Source of the DNA: Candidatus Cloacimonadota bacterium | GTDB lineage: Bacteria; Cloacimonadota; Cloacimonadia; Cloacimonadales; Cloacimonadaceae | DNA length: 64,000 bases | Assembly: GCA_023228125.1 (NCBI GenBank) | Contig: JALOBT010000004.1 | Coordinates: 45,403-109,402, forward strand | Direction of reading: 5' to 3' | Shown: in pieces, positions 14,998 through 24,501 of the stretch | Position numbering within the stretch: the first letter of the stretch is position 1 | Layout: each line of letters starts with the position of its first letter | Program-made: the position numbers and the translations under genes | Notes under the pieces: model-generated | Seen by the model: only the letters and a program-made list of their open reading frames with translations | Databases searched by the model: none | What the model was told of the DNA's origin: nothing

Positions 14998-16548
14998 TTA
15001 CAAAGGAATGTTGCCATGTTTGCGGGGCGGAATGCTGTCTTTTTTGTTGGCCAGCATTTCCAGAGCCCGCACCAGGCGGAAACGGGTTAAAGCGGGTTCG
15101 ATAATATCATCCACAAAGCCACGTTCTGCAGCGCGGTAGGGATTGGCAAATTCTTCGCGGTATTCGGCCTCGCGGTCTTTGAGCACTTGTTTGGGATTCT
15201 CGCTGGCTTTGGCTTCTTTGCGGAAGATCACTTCCACTGCGCCAGGGGCTCCCATCACCGCGATCTCAGCAGTGGGCCAGGCATAGACGAGGTCTGCTCT
15301 CATGTGACGGCTGTTCATCACACAATAGGCACCGCCATAGGCTTTGCGCAGGATCACAGTGATCTTGGGGACAGTAGCTTCGGCAAAGGCATAGAGCAGT
15401 TTGGCGCCGTTGCGGATGATGCCGTTGTGCTCTTGATTCGTGCCAGGAAGGAATCCGGGGACGTCTTCCAGCACTACCAGCGGGATATTGAAGGCATCGC
15501 AAAAGCGCACAAATCGTGCCGCTTTGGTGGAGGCATCAATATCCAAGACACCTGCCAAAAACCTGGGTTGATTGGCCACAATGCCTACAGTATGCCCATT
15601 GAGCCGGCCAAAGCCGACCACGATGTTCTGGGCAAAATTGCGCATAACTTGTAAAAACTCTCCGTCATCCATGATCGGATGGATCACATCCAGGATGTCA
15701 TAGGGCTTATTTGGGTTTTCGGGGATGATGTCATTGAGCTCTGTGCAGGCGCGGGTTACAGGATCAGGGTTGGGGCACACAGGGGGGTCTTCCATATTGT
15801 TGCTGGGCAGATATGAGAGCAGCTTCTTGATCAGCAGCATGGTCTCTTCTTCGCTATCGGCCAAAAAGTGTGCCACTCCGCTTTTGCTGGCATGAATCTT
15901 GGCACCACCCAGTTCTTCGGTGGTTACGTCTTCATTGAGCACGGTTTTGAGCACTTTGGGTCCGGTTACGAACATATAGCTATTGTGTCTTTCCATCACC
16001 ACAAAGTCTGTGATGGCAGGGGAATATACTGCTCCACCGGCACAGGGTCCCAAGATCGCTGAGATCTGCGGGATCACACCGCTGGACATCACGTTCCGCC
16101 AAAAGATTTCGGCATAACCGGCTAGCGCGTCGATGCCTTCTTGAATGCGGGCTCCACCGGAATCATTGATCCCGATGAAAGGACAGCCGTTTTTCAGTGC
16201 CATATCCATGATCTTGCAGATCTTCTCTGCATAGGTCTTGGAGAGCGAGCCGCCAAATACGGTAAAGTCCTGCGAAAAGATATATACCACGCGGCCATTG
16301 ATGGTGGCAGAGCCGGTGACTACGCCATCCCCGTCATATACATACTTGTCCATGCCAAAATTCTGGCATTGATGCCTCACAAAGAGGTCAAATTCTTCAA
16401 AGCTATCAGCATCCACCAAGAGATCAATGCGTTCTCTGGCAGTAAGCTTGCCTTTGGCATGCTGTTCGCTGATACGTTTCTCACCACCGCCCAATAGGGC
16501 TTTCCCCCGTCTTACTCTAAGTTTGTCGAGAGGTTTGATAGTATCCAT
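14998..16548 (-). CDS. mmdA: Methylmalonyl-CoA decarboxylase carboxyltransferase subunit
   Basis: It transfers the carboxyl group of methylmalonyl-CoA to biotin, giving propionyl-CoA. The 516-aa length matches the family of acyl-CoA carboxylase beta, transcarboxylase 12S and MmdA. Both crotonase-fold halves are seen: N-half INDSGGARIQEGIDALAGYA and the oxyanion-type GPCAGGAVYSPA; C-half VVLEDVPGFLPGTNQEHNG and ILRKAYGGAYCVMNSRH. The end, PPRKHGNIPL, is also typical. It is the first gene of a minus-strand operon with OadG-like, double biotinyl and MmdB genes; this context points to a decarboxylase pump rather than an ATP-driven carboxylase. AGGATAGGG precedes ATG 16548. A close paralogue lies at 51849-53402. 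Confidence 0.92.
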   Translation of the reverse strand: MDTIKPLDKLRVRRGKALLGGGEKRISEQHAKGKLTARERIDLLVDADSFEEFDLFVRHQCQNFGMDKYVYDGDGVVTGSATINGRVVYIFSQDFTVFGGSLSKTYAEKICKIMDMALKNGCPFIGINDSGGARIQEGIDALAGYAEIFWRNVMSSGVIPQISAILGPCAGGAVYSPAITDFVVMERHNSYMFVTGPKVLKTVLNEDVTTEELGGAKIHASKSGVAHFLADSEEETMLLIKKLLSYLPSNNMEDPPVCPNPDPVTRACTELNDIIPENPNKPYDILDVIHPIMDDGEFLQVMRNFAQNIVVGFGRLNGHTVGIVANQPRFLAGVLDIDASTKAARFVRFCDAFNIPLVVLEDVPGFLPGTNQEHNGIIRNGAKLLYAFAEATVPKITVILRKAYGGAYCVMNSRHMRADLVYAWPTAEIAVMGAPGAVEVIFRKEAKASENPKQVLKDREAEYREEFANPYRAAERGFVDDIIEPALTRFRLVRALEMLANKKDSIPPRKHGNIPL

Positions 16549-16855
16549 GCTTTTCCCTATCCTTATTTTATTTTTATAGTAATCTCACGAATAGGCCAGT
16601 TTTTCTAATTAGCAAATTTAGTAAAGGGAAATCTTTGCCTAAGAGCTATTTCCTTATTTTATTAATGGACAAAGCTGCTTCAGCTTGAGCAGATGCCCCC
16701 GGAGTGGATGCGTCCCCGCGTCCAGTAATTCACTGCCGCTTTTGGCAGTTCTCCTCTCCAATCCTTGTGTTTATCGATTTTGCTTGACAGCAAGTGCCCC
16801 TGATATTGATCGTGTGGAAACGCCATATTTTGGTGTAAATATAGAGGTTTAATCA
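16549..16855. promoter_or_regulatory. Divergent control region between mmdA and glgP
   Basis: The 307-bp gap separates the divergent mmdA and glgP genes and should hold both promoters. TTGACA at 16784-16789 is a candidate -35 for glgP, but no convincing -10 is spaced correctly. A partial GGATGCGTC/GCGTCCAG repeat motif lies near 16702-16721. No riboswitch-like structure was recognised. Confidence 0.4.
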
Positions 16856-19360
16856 ATGAAAGAAGGTTTTATACCAAGCAACGACTATGACTCGATGTTC
16901 TTTTCGGACAATACGGAAGGGACACCAAATGATATAAAGACACGATTTTTAAATCACCTGGAGTATTCATTAATCAAAGACAATACCACAGTGGAGCCCT
17001 GGGATGTGTTTTACGCCCTGGCACTGTCTTCGCGGGACCGGCTGATCGAGCGTTGGCTGAGGACTCAGTATGAATACCGCAAGCGTGATGTGAAGAAGGT
17101 TTACTATCTCTCCATGGAGTTTCTGATTGGGCGGCTTTTGGGCAATAGCCTGATCAATCTGGATACCTACAACGAAAGCTATGACATGCTCAAAGAGCGC
17201 GGCTATTCTCTGGAAGATATCGCCGAGCTCGAGCCTGATATGGGTCTGGGCAATGGCGGTCTGGGACGTCTGGCAGCCTGTTTTCTGGATTCCATGGCCA
17301 CCTCGGCCTATCCTGGTTATGGCTATGGTATCCGCTATGAATTTGGCATCTTTCGCCAGAATATCGTAAATGGTTATCAGAGAGAAGTCCCGGATCACTG
17401 GCGCAAGAAAGGCTGTCCCTGGGAGATCAAACGCCCTGAGATCACCTATCGCGTGCGTTTCGGCGGCAAAGTGAAGGTCGAAGAGCAAAATGGCGACGGT
17501 CCGATCTATTGCTGGATCGACACCGAAGACGTGATGGCCGTGGCCTGGGACATCCCCGTTCCCGGTTACAAAGTGGATAATGTGAACAATCTCCGGCTCT
17601 GGGAAGCCACAGCTACCGATGAATTTGACTTCGAATACTTCAATAACGGCGATTATGTAAAGGCAGTAGAGCAGAAAAACATCAGCGAAAACATCAGCAA
17701 GGTGCTGTATCCCAATGACAACAAACATTTGGGCAAGGTGCTGCGTCTCAAACAGGAATACTTCTTCGTTTCCGCCACTCTCCAAGACATCTTTTCTCAT
17801 TGGAAGAGGGATCACGATGGCTTTGCGGGCTTTGCGGATAAAATCAGTATCCAGCTCAATGATACGCACCCGGCTCTGGCTATTCCTGAGCTGATGCGCA
17901 TCTTCATAGATAAAGAACGCATGGATTTTGCTTCGGCCTGGGAGATTTGCAAACAGGTCTTTAGCTATACGAATCACACCATCCTGCCGGAAGCTCTGGA
18001 ACGCTGGAGTGTAGCGCTTTTTGAAGAGCTACTCCCCCGGCATCTGACGCTGATCTATCAGATAAACGAGCATATCATGAAAGAAGTAAGTGCCAAATAT
18101 CCCGGCGATATCATGAAAATGCGCAATGTCTCGATCATCGAAGAAGGCCGCGAAAAGTCTTTACGCATGGCTCAGCTCTGCTTTCATGGCTCGCACACGG
18201 TAAATGGAGTGGCTGCACTGCATACCGAAATCTTGCGCAAAAAGATCTTTGCCGATCTGGATGAGATGTATCCCGGGAAATTGCAAAACAAGACCAATGG
18301 CATCACGCCCCGGCTCTGGCTTTTGACCTGCAATCCGCTGCTGGCCAGCCTGATCTCAGAACACATTGGCAGCACCTGGACTCGCGATCTGGATCGCCTG
18401 AGTGGCCTGGAAGACTATCTGGATGATCAGGATTTCAAGGACAGCTTTTTTGAGATCAAGGAAATCAATAAGAAACGCCTCAGCCGTTATATATACAGGG
18501 TTACGGGCATTCGCACCCGCAGCGACAGCATCTTTGATGTGCAGATCAAGCGTTTGCACGAATACAAGCGTCAGCTTTTGAATGTGATGGGCACCATCGC
18601 CCGCTATCAGAGGATCAAAGCCAATCCCGATGGGGATTTTGTGCCCCGCACCGTGATCTTTGCCGGCAAGGCTGCTCCTGGCTATTTTCTGGCCAAACGC
18701 CTGATCAAATTGATCAACAACCTGGGCGACATCATCAATAAAGATCAGGACGTAAAAGACCGCTTGAAAGTGGTGTTTTTGCCCAATTACTGCGTTTCTC
18801 TGGCCGAAAAGATCATCCCGGCAGCGGATCTTTCCGAGCAGATTTCCACCGCGGGATATGAAGCCAGCGGCACCGGGAATATGAAGTTTGCCTTAAACGG
18901 CGCGCTCACTCTGGGCACCCTGGATGGTGCCAATGTGGAGATGGCAGAAGAGATCGGCCAGGAAAACATGTTTATCTTCGGCCTGAAATCCGATGAAGTA
19001 ACCCAGCTTAAGCAATCCTGCTACAATCCCCGCTTCTTTTACGACAACGATCCGGAGCTCAGAGCCGTGGTGGATTCCTTTTTGGACGATAGCTGGTGTC
19101 CGGACGAGCCCGGCATCTTTGCCCCGATCTGGAATGTATTGATGGAAGATGGCGATACCTATCTGCATATGGCGGATTTCCGCTCCTTTATGGAGGCCTC
19201 GGATAAGGTGGACGAGCTCTACCTGAAGCGCGATGAATGGGTGCACAAAGCCATCCTGAATATCGCCCGCGTGGGCAAGTTTTCCAGCGACCGGGCGATC
19301 AAGGAATACGCTGAACAGATCTGGAATGTGAAGCCCTTACAGCTTGATTTTGGCGGTTGA
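16856..19360 (+). CDS. glgP: Glycogen/alpha-glucan phosphorylase
   Basis: It releases glucose 1-phosphate from glycogen or maltodextrin with pyridoxal phosphate as cofactor. The 834-aa length matches the large glycogen phosphorylase family. Landmarks are YYLSMEFLIGRLLGNSLIN near residue 83, GLGNGGLGRLAACFLDS near 130, and the PLP site EASGTGNMKFALNG with the Schiff-base lysine at about residue 677. The chosen ATG at 16856 follows GAGGTTTAATCA. It starts a plus-strand unit divergent from mmdA; a surface-protein gene begins 13 nt after it. Storage-glycogen mobilisation during fermentation is the likely role. Confidence 0.95.
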   Translation: MKEGFIPSNDYDSMFFSDNTEGTPNDIKTRFLNHLEYSLIKDNTTVEPWDVFYALALSSRDRLIERWLRTQYEYRKRDVKKVYYLSMEFLIGRLLGNSLINLDTYNESYDMLKERGYSLEDIAELEPDMGLGNGGLGRLAACFLDSMATSAYPGYGYGIRYEFGIFRQNIVNGYQREVPDHWRKKGCPWEIKRPEITYRVRFGGKVKVEEQNGDGPIYCWIDTEDVMAVAWDIPVPGYKVDNVNNLRLWEATATDEFDFEYFNNGDYVKAVEQKNISENISKVLYPNDNKHLGKVLRLKQEYFFVSATLQDIFSHWKRDHDGFAGFADKISIQLNDTHPALAIPELMRIFIDKERMDFASAWEICKQVFSYTNHTILPEALERWSVALFEELLPRHLTLIYQINEHIMKEVSAKYPGDIMKMRNVSIIEEGREKSLRMAQLCFHGSHTVNGVAALHTEILRKKIFADLDEMYPGKLQNKTNGITPRLWLLTCNPLLASLISEHIGSTWTRDLDRLSGLEDYLDDQDFKDSFFEIKEINKKRLSRYIYRVTGIRTRSDSIFDVQIKRLHEYKRQLLNVMGTIARYQRIKANPDGDFVPRTVIFAGKAAPGYFLAKRLIKLINNLGDIINKDQDVKDRLKVVFLPNYCVSLAEKIIPAADLSEQISTAGYEASGTGNMKFALNGALTLGTLDGANVEMAEEIGQENMFIFGLKSDEVTQLKQSCYNPRFFYDNDPELRAVVDSFLDDSWCPDEPGIFAPIWNVLMEDGDTYLHMADFRSFMEASDKVDELYLKRDEWVHKAILNIARVGKFSSDRAIKEYAEQIWNVKPLQLDFGG

Positions 19361-19373
19361 TAGCCTTTAGACC

Positions 19374-20978
19374 ATGAGAATCCGGCTCCTCTTTGCGATC
19401 ATAGCGTTTTGCAGCCTGCTCTCAGCCCGGGTGGTGATCAATGAAGTGTGTTACGATCCCGCCGGTGCTGATCTTGAGAAAGAGTGGATCGAGCTATATA
19501 ATGCCTCAGATAGCAATGTAGATCTCACCGGCTGCAAGATTTACAGTGCTGGGGTCAATTTCAAGAAAGACTTCGAATTCCCTTATTTTGTGCTTCGGCC
19601 GCATCGCTTTTTGTTGATCGGTGGTACGCAGGTTCCCAATGCCCATTTTGTGCACAATTTCCGCTTTCAGAATGGAGGCAGCGTCAGTGATGGCATCTGC
19701 TTTGTCAACGCCGATAGCAGCTATACAGACACCGTGATTTACGACAGCCCCAATGATAATCTCTTGATAGATGACAGTGGCTTTCCTGCGAGCTCCTGGG
19801 CCGAAGACGCTCCCGAAGGCTGCTCCCTGGCCAGGGTTTGTGAAGGCTGGGATACAGACCAAAGCGGGGAAGACTTCATTGTAGAGCACTCTCCTACCCC
19901 CGGTGCGCCCAATCACGTTTATGCCGATTACGCGCTGAGCGATCCCATCCTTACCAGCTTTGAAAATGCTCAGCAGCTTCAACTTTCCCTCAGCAATCTC
20001 TCTTTATACAAACCGATGCTGTCCGCAGAGCTCTTGATCTATCAGGATGATCAGCTTTTGCACAGTGAAGAGATTGCTCCACTATCTTTTGGTGAGATCA
20101 GGACTGTCGAGCTTTGGCTGCAAAGCGGGTATCTCTTGCTCTTTGCAGAATTGAACCTGGCCGATGATCCAAATCCTGATAATAACAGCCTGTATATCAG
20201 TGCTTTGGGTAGCCAGGCTCTGCCTCCGCTGATCAATGAAATCTTCCCGGCTCCCCTGCCCGGAAAACAGGAATGGATAGAGCTTTATGCCCCGGCCGCA
20301 GCACCTGACAGAGCCGAATATGTGATTTTCGATGCGGCCAATAACCGCATTCCCTTTAGCCTCCCCAATGTGCCAGGATATTTTGTCTTGTGTCGCGATC
20401 GGGACGCCTTGCTGCAGGATTATCCGGATTGTCCCCCTCTGGCGGTGATCGAAGTATCCAATTGGGCCAGTCTCAATAACGATGGGGACAGCCTGATTCT
20501 GTTTGATGCTGGAGAGGAAAACGTGCTGGATGCCCTGAACTACACCGCAGCCCAGGCAGTATCCGATCTGGCTTTGCAGAGGATAATCGCCCCAGACGAA
20601 AGCATCCTGTGGAGGGTGGACAAGCCCAATCCCGGACAGGACAACAGCATTCACCAAAATCAACTGCCAGAGCATGATGAAAGGCTAAAAATCCTGGGTT
20701 CTCCCTGCGCTCCGCGCCAAGCTGAAGCAATCACGATCAGCTACAATCTGCCCGATCCTTCAAACCAGATAAATTGCACTATCTACGATCTCAAGGGACG
20801 TGTGGTCAAGCATTTGGCGGATCACACCCTCGCACCTGCCAGAGGCCTGCTGTCCTGGGATGGCAATAGGCAGAATGGCAGCTATGCGGAGCGGGGACTG
20901 TATATCATCCTTTGGGAATCCCAAGCTACTTCAGGTGGCAAGGTCCTGCGCAAAGAGCTTAGTGCTGTGATCAGATAG
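19374..20978 (+). CDS. Secreted protein with lamin-tail domains and FlgD-like sorting tail
   Basis: The 534-aa protein has a short signal peptide (MRIRLLFAIIAFCSLLSA) and then a lamin-tail-like domain at about 20-120 (VVINEVCYDPAGADLEKEWI). A CARDB-like beta region follows at about 180-280, a second lamin-tail-like domain at about 283-400 (INEIFPAPLPGKQEWIELY), and a C-terminal FlgD Ig-like tail at about 445-534 (YDLKGRVVKHLA, then GLYIILWES). Such tails act as secretion or anchoring signals in Bacteroidota-like and Cloacimonadota-like surface proteins. It starts 13 nt after glgP and may be cotranscribed. Its substrate or partner is unknown. Confidence 0.72.
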   Translation: MRIRLLFAIIAFCSLLSARVVINEVCYDPAGADLEKEWIELYNASDSNVDLTGCKIYSAGVNFKKDFEFPYFVLRPHRFLLIGGTQVPNAHFVHNFRFQNGGSVSDGICFVNADSSYTDTVIYDSPNDNLLIDDSGFPASSWAEDAPEGCSLARVCEGWDTDQSGEDFIVEHSPTPGAPNHVYADYALSDPILTSFENAQQLQLSLSNLSLYKPMLSAELLIYQDDQLLHSEEIAPLSFGEIRTVELWLQSGYLLLFAELNLADDPNPDNNSLYISALGSQALPPLINEIFPAPLPGKQEWIELYAPAAAPDRAEYVIFDAANNRIPFSLPNVPGYFVLCRDRDALLQDYPDCPPLAVIEVSNWASLNNDGDSLILFDAGEENVLDALNYTAAQAVSDLALQRIIAPDESILWRVDKPNPGQDNSIHQNQLPEHDERLKILGSPCAPRQAEAITISYNLPDPSNQINCTIYDLKGRVVKHLADHTLAPARGLLSWDGNRQNGSYAERGLYIILWESQATSGGKVLRKELSAVIR

Positions 20979-21358
20979 CTATGGTAACGCTGGCTTTAGC
21001 CGGCCGTAGCACTGTCTTTAGACGGTGCGTGAAAATGCTGGATTGCAGCCGTCTCATCTACAAGAGCACGGGACGGGCTCCCTTTTGGTCAAGCCCTGCT
21101 TCCTTCAGCCCTTCCTGCATTTTTCACGAAAACCTGATTCTGGCCTGGCCGTTGATTGCTATCTGAAATACCGTCCCTACAGGACTCAAGCTGTTGTGTA
21201 GCTGTCGTTTGCTATCTAAAATACCGTCCCTACAGGTCTCATTATGTTTCCTTTTTTCAAGCTTACTTCGCTTTTTTATCAAGGCCTTCAGCCTTGTTCG
21301 ACACGAGACGCAAACGAATCCAGCATCAGCACCGTCTGAAAACAGCGCCACGGATGCC
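20979..21358. repeat. Intergenic dispersed repeats, including twin-hairpin copy 3
   Basis: A twin-hairpin copy spans 20983-21032 with stems GCTGGC/GCCGGC and ACTGTC/GACGGT. Positions 21035-21085 match the window start (30-78). CTATCTGAAATACCGTCCC-type units appear at about 21160-21180 and again at 21215-21235. The ACACGAGACG/AATCCAGC motif lies at 21297-21324. No gene is seen. Confidence 0.6.
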
Positions 21359-21958
21359 TTACTTCATCCGCGCCAGCATCTTGGCCACATGCTGACCTTG
21401 GAAGAAAGCTCCATCCAGCTCATATTTATTGGGAGTTCTGCTGCCATCCGGGCCGGCAATAGTGCTCGCTCCGTAGGGTGAATTCCCGGAAATCTCGTCC
21501 AGAGTGGACTGTCCGGCAAAGCTATAGGGCAAACCCACGATCATCATACCATGGTGCAAAAGCACGGTGTGCATGCTGAGTATCGTGGATTCCTGTCCGC
21601 CATGTTGGGTGGCTGAGCTGGTAAAGACCGAGCCGATTTTGCCGATCAGACTGCCTTGGGCCCAGAGCCCGCCAGTGGCATCCATAAAGGCTTTCATCTG
21701 TGAGGCTATCATCCCAAATCTGGTGGGTGCACCGAAGATGATGGCATCATAATCCGCGAGTTCGGAAGGTTCGGCAATCGCTATCTGAGCAGAGCTCTGG
21801 CTGGCGCCGATTTTGTCCAGGGCCTCTGCAGAAAGGGTTTCTGGCACTTGTTTCAGCACCACTTCCATACTATCAATACTTTTGGCACCTTCTGCCACAG
21901 CTTTTGCCATTTCATAGGTATGCCCATAACAGGAGTAAAACAACACTAAGATTTTCAT
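21359..21958 (-). CDS. wrbA: NAD(P)H:quinone oxidoreductase / flavodoxin-like WrbA
   Basis: It is a cytosolic FMN-dependent quinone reductase that reduces quinones by two electrons and so limits radical formation. The 199-aa length matches WrbA. The FMN-phosphate loop FYSCYGHTYEMA lies at about 7-18, FGAPTRFGMIASQMK near 74-88 is the family signature, and FTSSATQHGGQESTIL follows. SPYGASTIAGPDGSRTP near the C-terminus is also typical. It appears monocistronic, convergent with the plus-strand gene upstream, and the frameshifted aldolase lies 73 bp away on the same strand. Confidence 0.93.
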   Translation of the reverse strand: MKILVLFYSCYGHTYEMAKAVAEGAKSIDSMEVVLKQVPETLSAEALDKIGASQSSAQIAIAEPSELADYDAIIFGAPTRFGMIASQMKAFMDATGGLWAQGSLIGKIGSVFTSSATQHGGQESTILSMHTVLLHHGMMIVGLPYSFAGQSTLDEISGNSPYGASTIAGPDGSRTPNKYELDGAFFQGQHVAKMLARMK

Positions 21959-22031
21959 GACTTATTTCCTTTATTATATCATCGTTTTATTGATAAGATA
22001 AAAGGGAAGTCAGTTTATGGCAAGCGGTTTT

Positions 22032-23071
22032 TTATTCGGCTGCTTCCTCGATCAATTCCTCAATGCTGCTAATAAATTCATCTATATGTTCTTCCAAAGT
22101 ATTGAAGTTACACATTAGTCGCACCTCATTCCGGCTTTCATCCCAAGTATAGAACATGAACTTTTCTTGCAAAGGCTCGATCCATTCTGCCGGCAAGATG
22201 GCAAAGATGGAATTCACATATACGGTTTGGGTGATGGTGATCTGCGGGAACTTCGCCAAACGCTGGGCCAGAAGTGCCGCCATGTCATTGGCATGTTGTG
22301 CGCATACACGCCAGAGCTCTTTATTCAGATAGGCCTCATATTGGGCCGAGATAAAGCGCATTTTGGAAAAGAGCTGATTGCATTGCTTGCGGTAAAAACG
22401 TAGATCTTGCGTGAGCTGGGGATGGAAGCTGATAATGGCTTCTCCCAGCAGGAGACCGTTTTTGGTGCCGCCAAAGCTGATGATATCGGCTCCGATATCG
22501 TAGGTCATGCTTTTCAGATCCGTATTCAGAGCGACCACCGCATTGGCCAGACGCGCACCATCAATATGCAGGAACATATCGTGTTCATGCGCAAAATCTG
22601 CCAGAGCTTTGAGCTCCTTCAGGGTATAAAGAGTTCCATATTCGGTGCTTTGTGAGATGGAAATGATCTTGGCCTGGGAGTGATGCTGATCCCGATTTCC
22701 CAAAAGTCTGGGCGCGATCAGCTCCGGAGTGAGCTTGCCATCTATGGTCTTGATCGGCAGCAATCTGGCTCCAGTGCATTTTTGCACGGCGCCGCATTCA
22801 TCCACGTTGATATGGGAACTTTCGGCACAGATGACGCAGTGAAATGAATTGATCATAGACTGCAAGGCCAGGACGTTTGCCCCCGTTCCGGTCATTACAA
22901 AAAAGGCCTCGCAATCTCCCCCAAAGAGGCTTCAATATCAGACAAAACATCGCGGGTAAGCTGATCGTCCCCATAAGCCGGACAAAATCCGGTATTTACC
23001 TGTTGCAAAGCGGAAAATACGGTAAAGTGAATACCGCTGTGATTGTCACTGCCAAAACTAATCGGAAACAT
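22032..23071 (-). pseudogene. ltaE: Low-specificity threonine aldolase, frameshifted
   Basis: It would be a PLP enzyme cleaving L-threonine to glycine and acetaldehyde. The true start is ATG 23071 behind AGGAG, giving MFPISFGSDNHSGIHFTVFS and then YGDDQLTRDVL. The frame then breaks in a run of five C on the plus strand (22918-22922) and hits a stop. One extra base there restores GGDCEAFFVMTGTGANVLAL and the rest to 22032, so it is a single-base deletion. The remaining 287 aa hold the PLP-lysine segment SFGGTKNGLLLGEA and IDGARLANAV. A good promoter (23099-23127) remains. A homopolymer sequencing error is a real alternative to a true pseudogene. Confidence 0.85.
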
Positions 23072-23098
23072 TATCTACTCCTGAATCGTGTTTGAGCC

Positions 23099-23127
23099 AA
23101 ATTAATCCCCTGTGTATTTTATGTCAA
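23099..23127 (-). promoter_or_regulatory. Sigma-70-type promoter for the threonine aldolase
   Basis: On the minus strand TTGACA (23127-23122) is separated by 17 nt from TAATTT (23104-23099), about 28 nt before the start codon at 23071. This matches the vegetative consensus closely. Confidence 0.65.
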
Positions 23128-23160
23128 GTGCGATTCTTCAGGCTTTGCAGAAGCGGGGAT

Positions 23161-23627
23161 TGAGACTGTTCAATTCCTCTCCCCAAGTCATGCATATGAA
23201 TGATGATGATAGAACACAGATCGGCCGGATCGTGTGAGTCTTGGAGTTCAAAGTGCCTAAGATAACTATCGATTTACCATAAGCTTAGCGGCACTTTGGA
23301 CTTCAAGCGGCAAAGAGAGTCTTTTTCATCCTGCAGATAAACCAGCATTCTTGGGTCCTCCTTGCACATTTGAGCCACTTGATCACATGTCTATCTAGCC
23401 TTAATCAAGCGTTAATTCTTAACGCTTGATTAAGGCTAGATAAAGATGTGATCGACGCTTTGGAGAGAGGGAGAAAGGATCAAATACATAGATTTGCATG
23501 ATAAACTATCCAAAGGCGCCATGTCAATTCTGAGGAATGGATTGCAGGAAGGATGTCTCGCCCACTTTTTAGACTAGAGAATGAGCTAAGTTATTGGAAA
23601 ATAATCGAAACTTGTTGAACAGTCTCT
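23161..23627. mobile_element. MITE-like element, copy 2 (uninterrupted)
   Basis: Perfect 12-bp inverted ends GAGACTGTTCAA lie at 23162-23173 and 23615-23626 (reverse). The flanks carry GGGGAT at 23155-23160 and 23628-23633, a probable target duplication. The 467-bp body contains boxed hairpin unit a and the long palindrome, and encodes no protein of note. It lies between the aldolase promoter and the lipoprotein terminator and appears not to break a gene. It serves as the empty-site reference for copy 1. Confidence 0.75.
23381..23453. repeat. Long palindrome, copy 2, with compensatory change
   Basis: The core arms 23391-23415 and 23419-23443 pair around TTC, with outer GATCACAT/ATGTGATC arms. 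Against copy 1 the core differs by C-to-G on one arm and G-to-C at the paired position on the other (CTAGCC/GGCTAG versus CTACCC/GGGTAG), so the pairing is kept. Confidence 0.8.
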
Positions 23628-23722
23628 GGGGATCGGCCAATTCAATTTCGCCATGTTTGGCAGATTCTCTCAGGATGCTTTCCCACTGGGCCAAGCTCTA
23701 TATACAGCCAGAGAACTACACG

Positions 23723-23752
23723 AAAAAAGGCTGAAGCATCTGCCTCAGCCTG
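23723..23752 (-). terminator. Intrinsic terminator of the 24441-23773 gene
   Basis: On the minus strand AGGCTGA and TCAGCCT pair around a loop of about 9 nt and are followed by TTTTTT. It starts 21 nt after the lipoprotein stop codon. The 95 bp between this and the MITE show no feature. Confidence 0.85.
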
Positions 23753-23772
23753 GATAAAATGAATCGTTTAGT

Positions 23773-24441
23773 TTAGAAACTGACGCCCAAAGAGCGATCA
23801 AACAAATACACCTGCCAGGGATTGCTGGTAGATGCTACCTGACTCACGTTTTTGATGGTAAAGACAAATTCATATTGAGCACTAAGGCCATCCACGGTGA
23901 AAGGAATCATCAGACGCACCTTTTTGCCTTCATAACGCTTGGCTTCGGTGTAGTCAATCGACCAGAGCGGACGCTTGGCCAAAAGGCCGGTACTGGATTT
24001 GTACACGTGATCAGCAGAAAACAGATTTTCAGTGATATTACCCCGTCTTGCGATCACGGCTGGGGTTTGAGGATTGTCGCGCTCAGTGAGTTTGGTGCCG
24101 GAGACCAGCACTCTATGCCCGATATTATCCACATCCATATAGCTTACTTCATCCCAATCTATCATGAGAGGTTTTTCGCTCTTGTTGTATAATACCACGT
24201 TCCAACCTGCCTCGGTAGCGCTCCAAATACTACGGAACAAATCATCTTCATAGGCATAGCGAACCACGCCCATGGTATCTGCCACTGGGGCCTGATAGCG
24301 TTGATTGATATCGCTGGCCTTGCGCACCATGCTCAGCTCGACATCGTATTTCACGATCATCTTATCGGCCGAGCTTCCAGAACAGCCAAAAATCCCGATC
24401 AGGATCAGGCCTAAAAGCATAATAATTAAGTATCTTTGCAT
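23773..24441 (-). CDS. Hypothetical lipoprotein
   Basis: The 222-aa protein begins MQRYLIIMLLGLILIGIFGC, a lipoprotein signal with lipobox Cys20 and a SGSSADK linker. The mature part is beta-rich with VVLYNKSEKPLMIDWDEVSY near 95-115 and VRLMIPFTVDGLSAQYEFVF toward the end. That resembles periplasmic proteins of unknown function with an Ig-like fold. No catalytic residues stand out. It has its own promoter (24474-24501) and a strong terminator, so it is a single-gene unit. I cannot name a function. Confidence 0.65.
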   Translation of the reverse strand: MQRYLIIMLLGLILIGIFGCSGSSADKMIVKYDVELSMVRKASDINQRYQAPVADTMGVVRYAYEDDLFRSIWSATEAGWNVVLYNKSEKPLMIDWDEVSYMDVDNIGHRVLVSGTKLTERDNPQTPAVIARRGNITENLFSADHVYKSSTGLLAKRPLWSIDYTEAKRYEGKKVRLMIPFTVDGLSAQYEFVFTIKNVSQVASTSNPWQVYLFDRSLGVSF

Positions 24442-24473
24442 TTTAACTCCTTGGTAAATGTAACTTTGTTAAC

Positions 24474-24501
24474 AGGATAAAGCACAGGCATAAAATGTCA
24501 A
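24474..24501 (-). promoter_or_regulatory. Promoter of the lipoprotein gene
   Basis: On the minus strand TTGACA (24501-24496), a 16-nt spacer and TATCCT (24479-24474) lie about 33 nt before the start codon. Confidence 0.6.
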
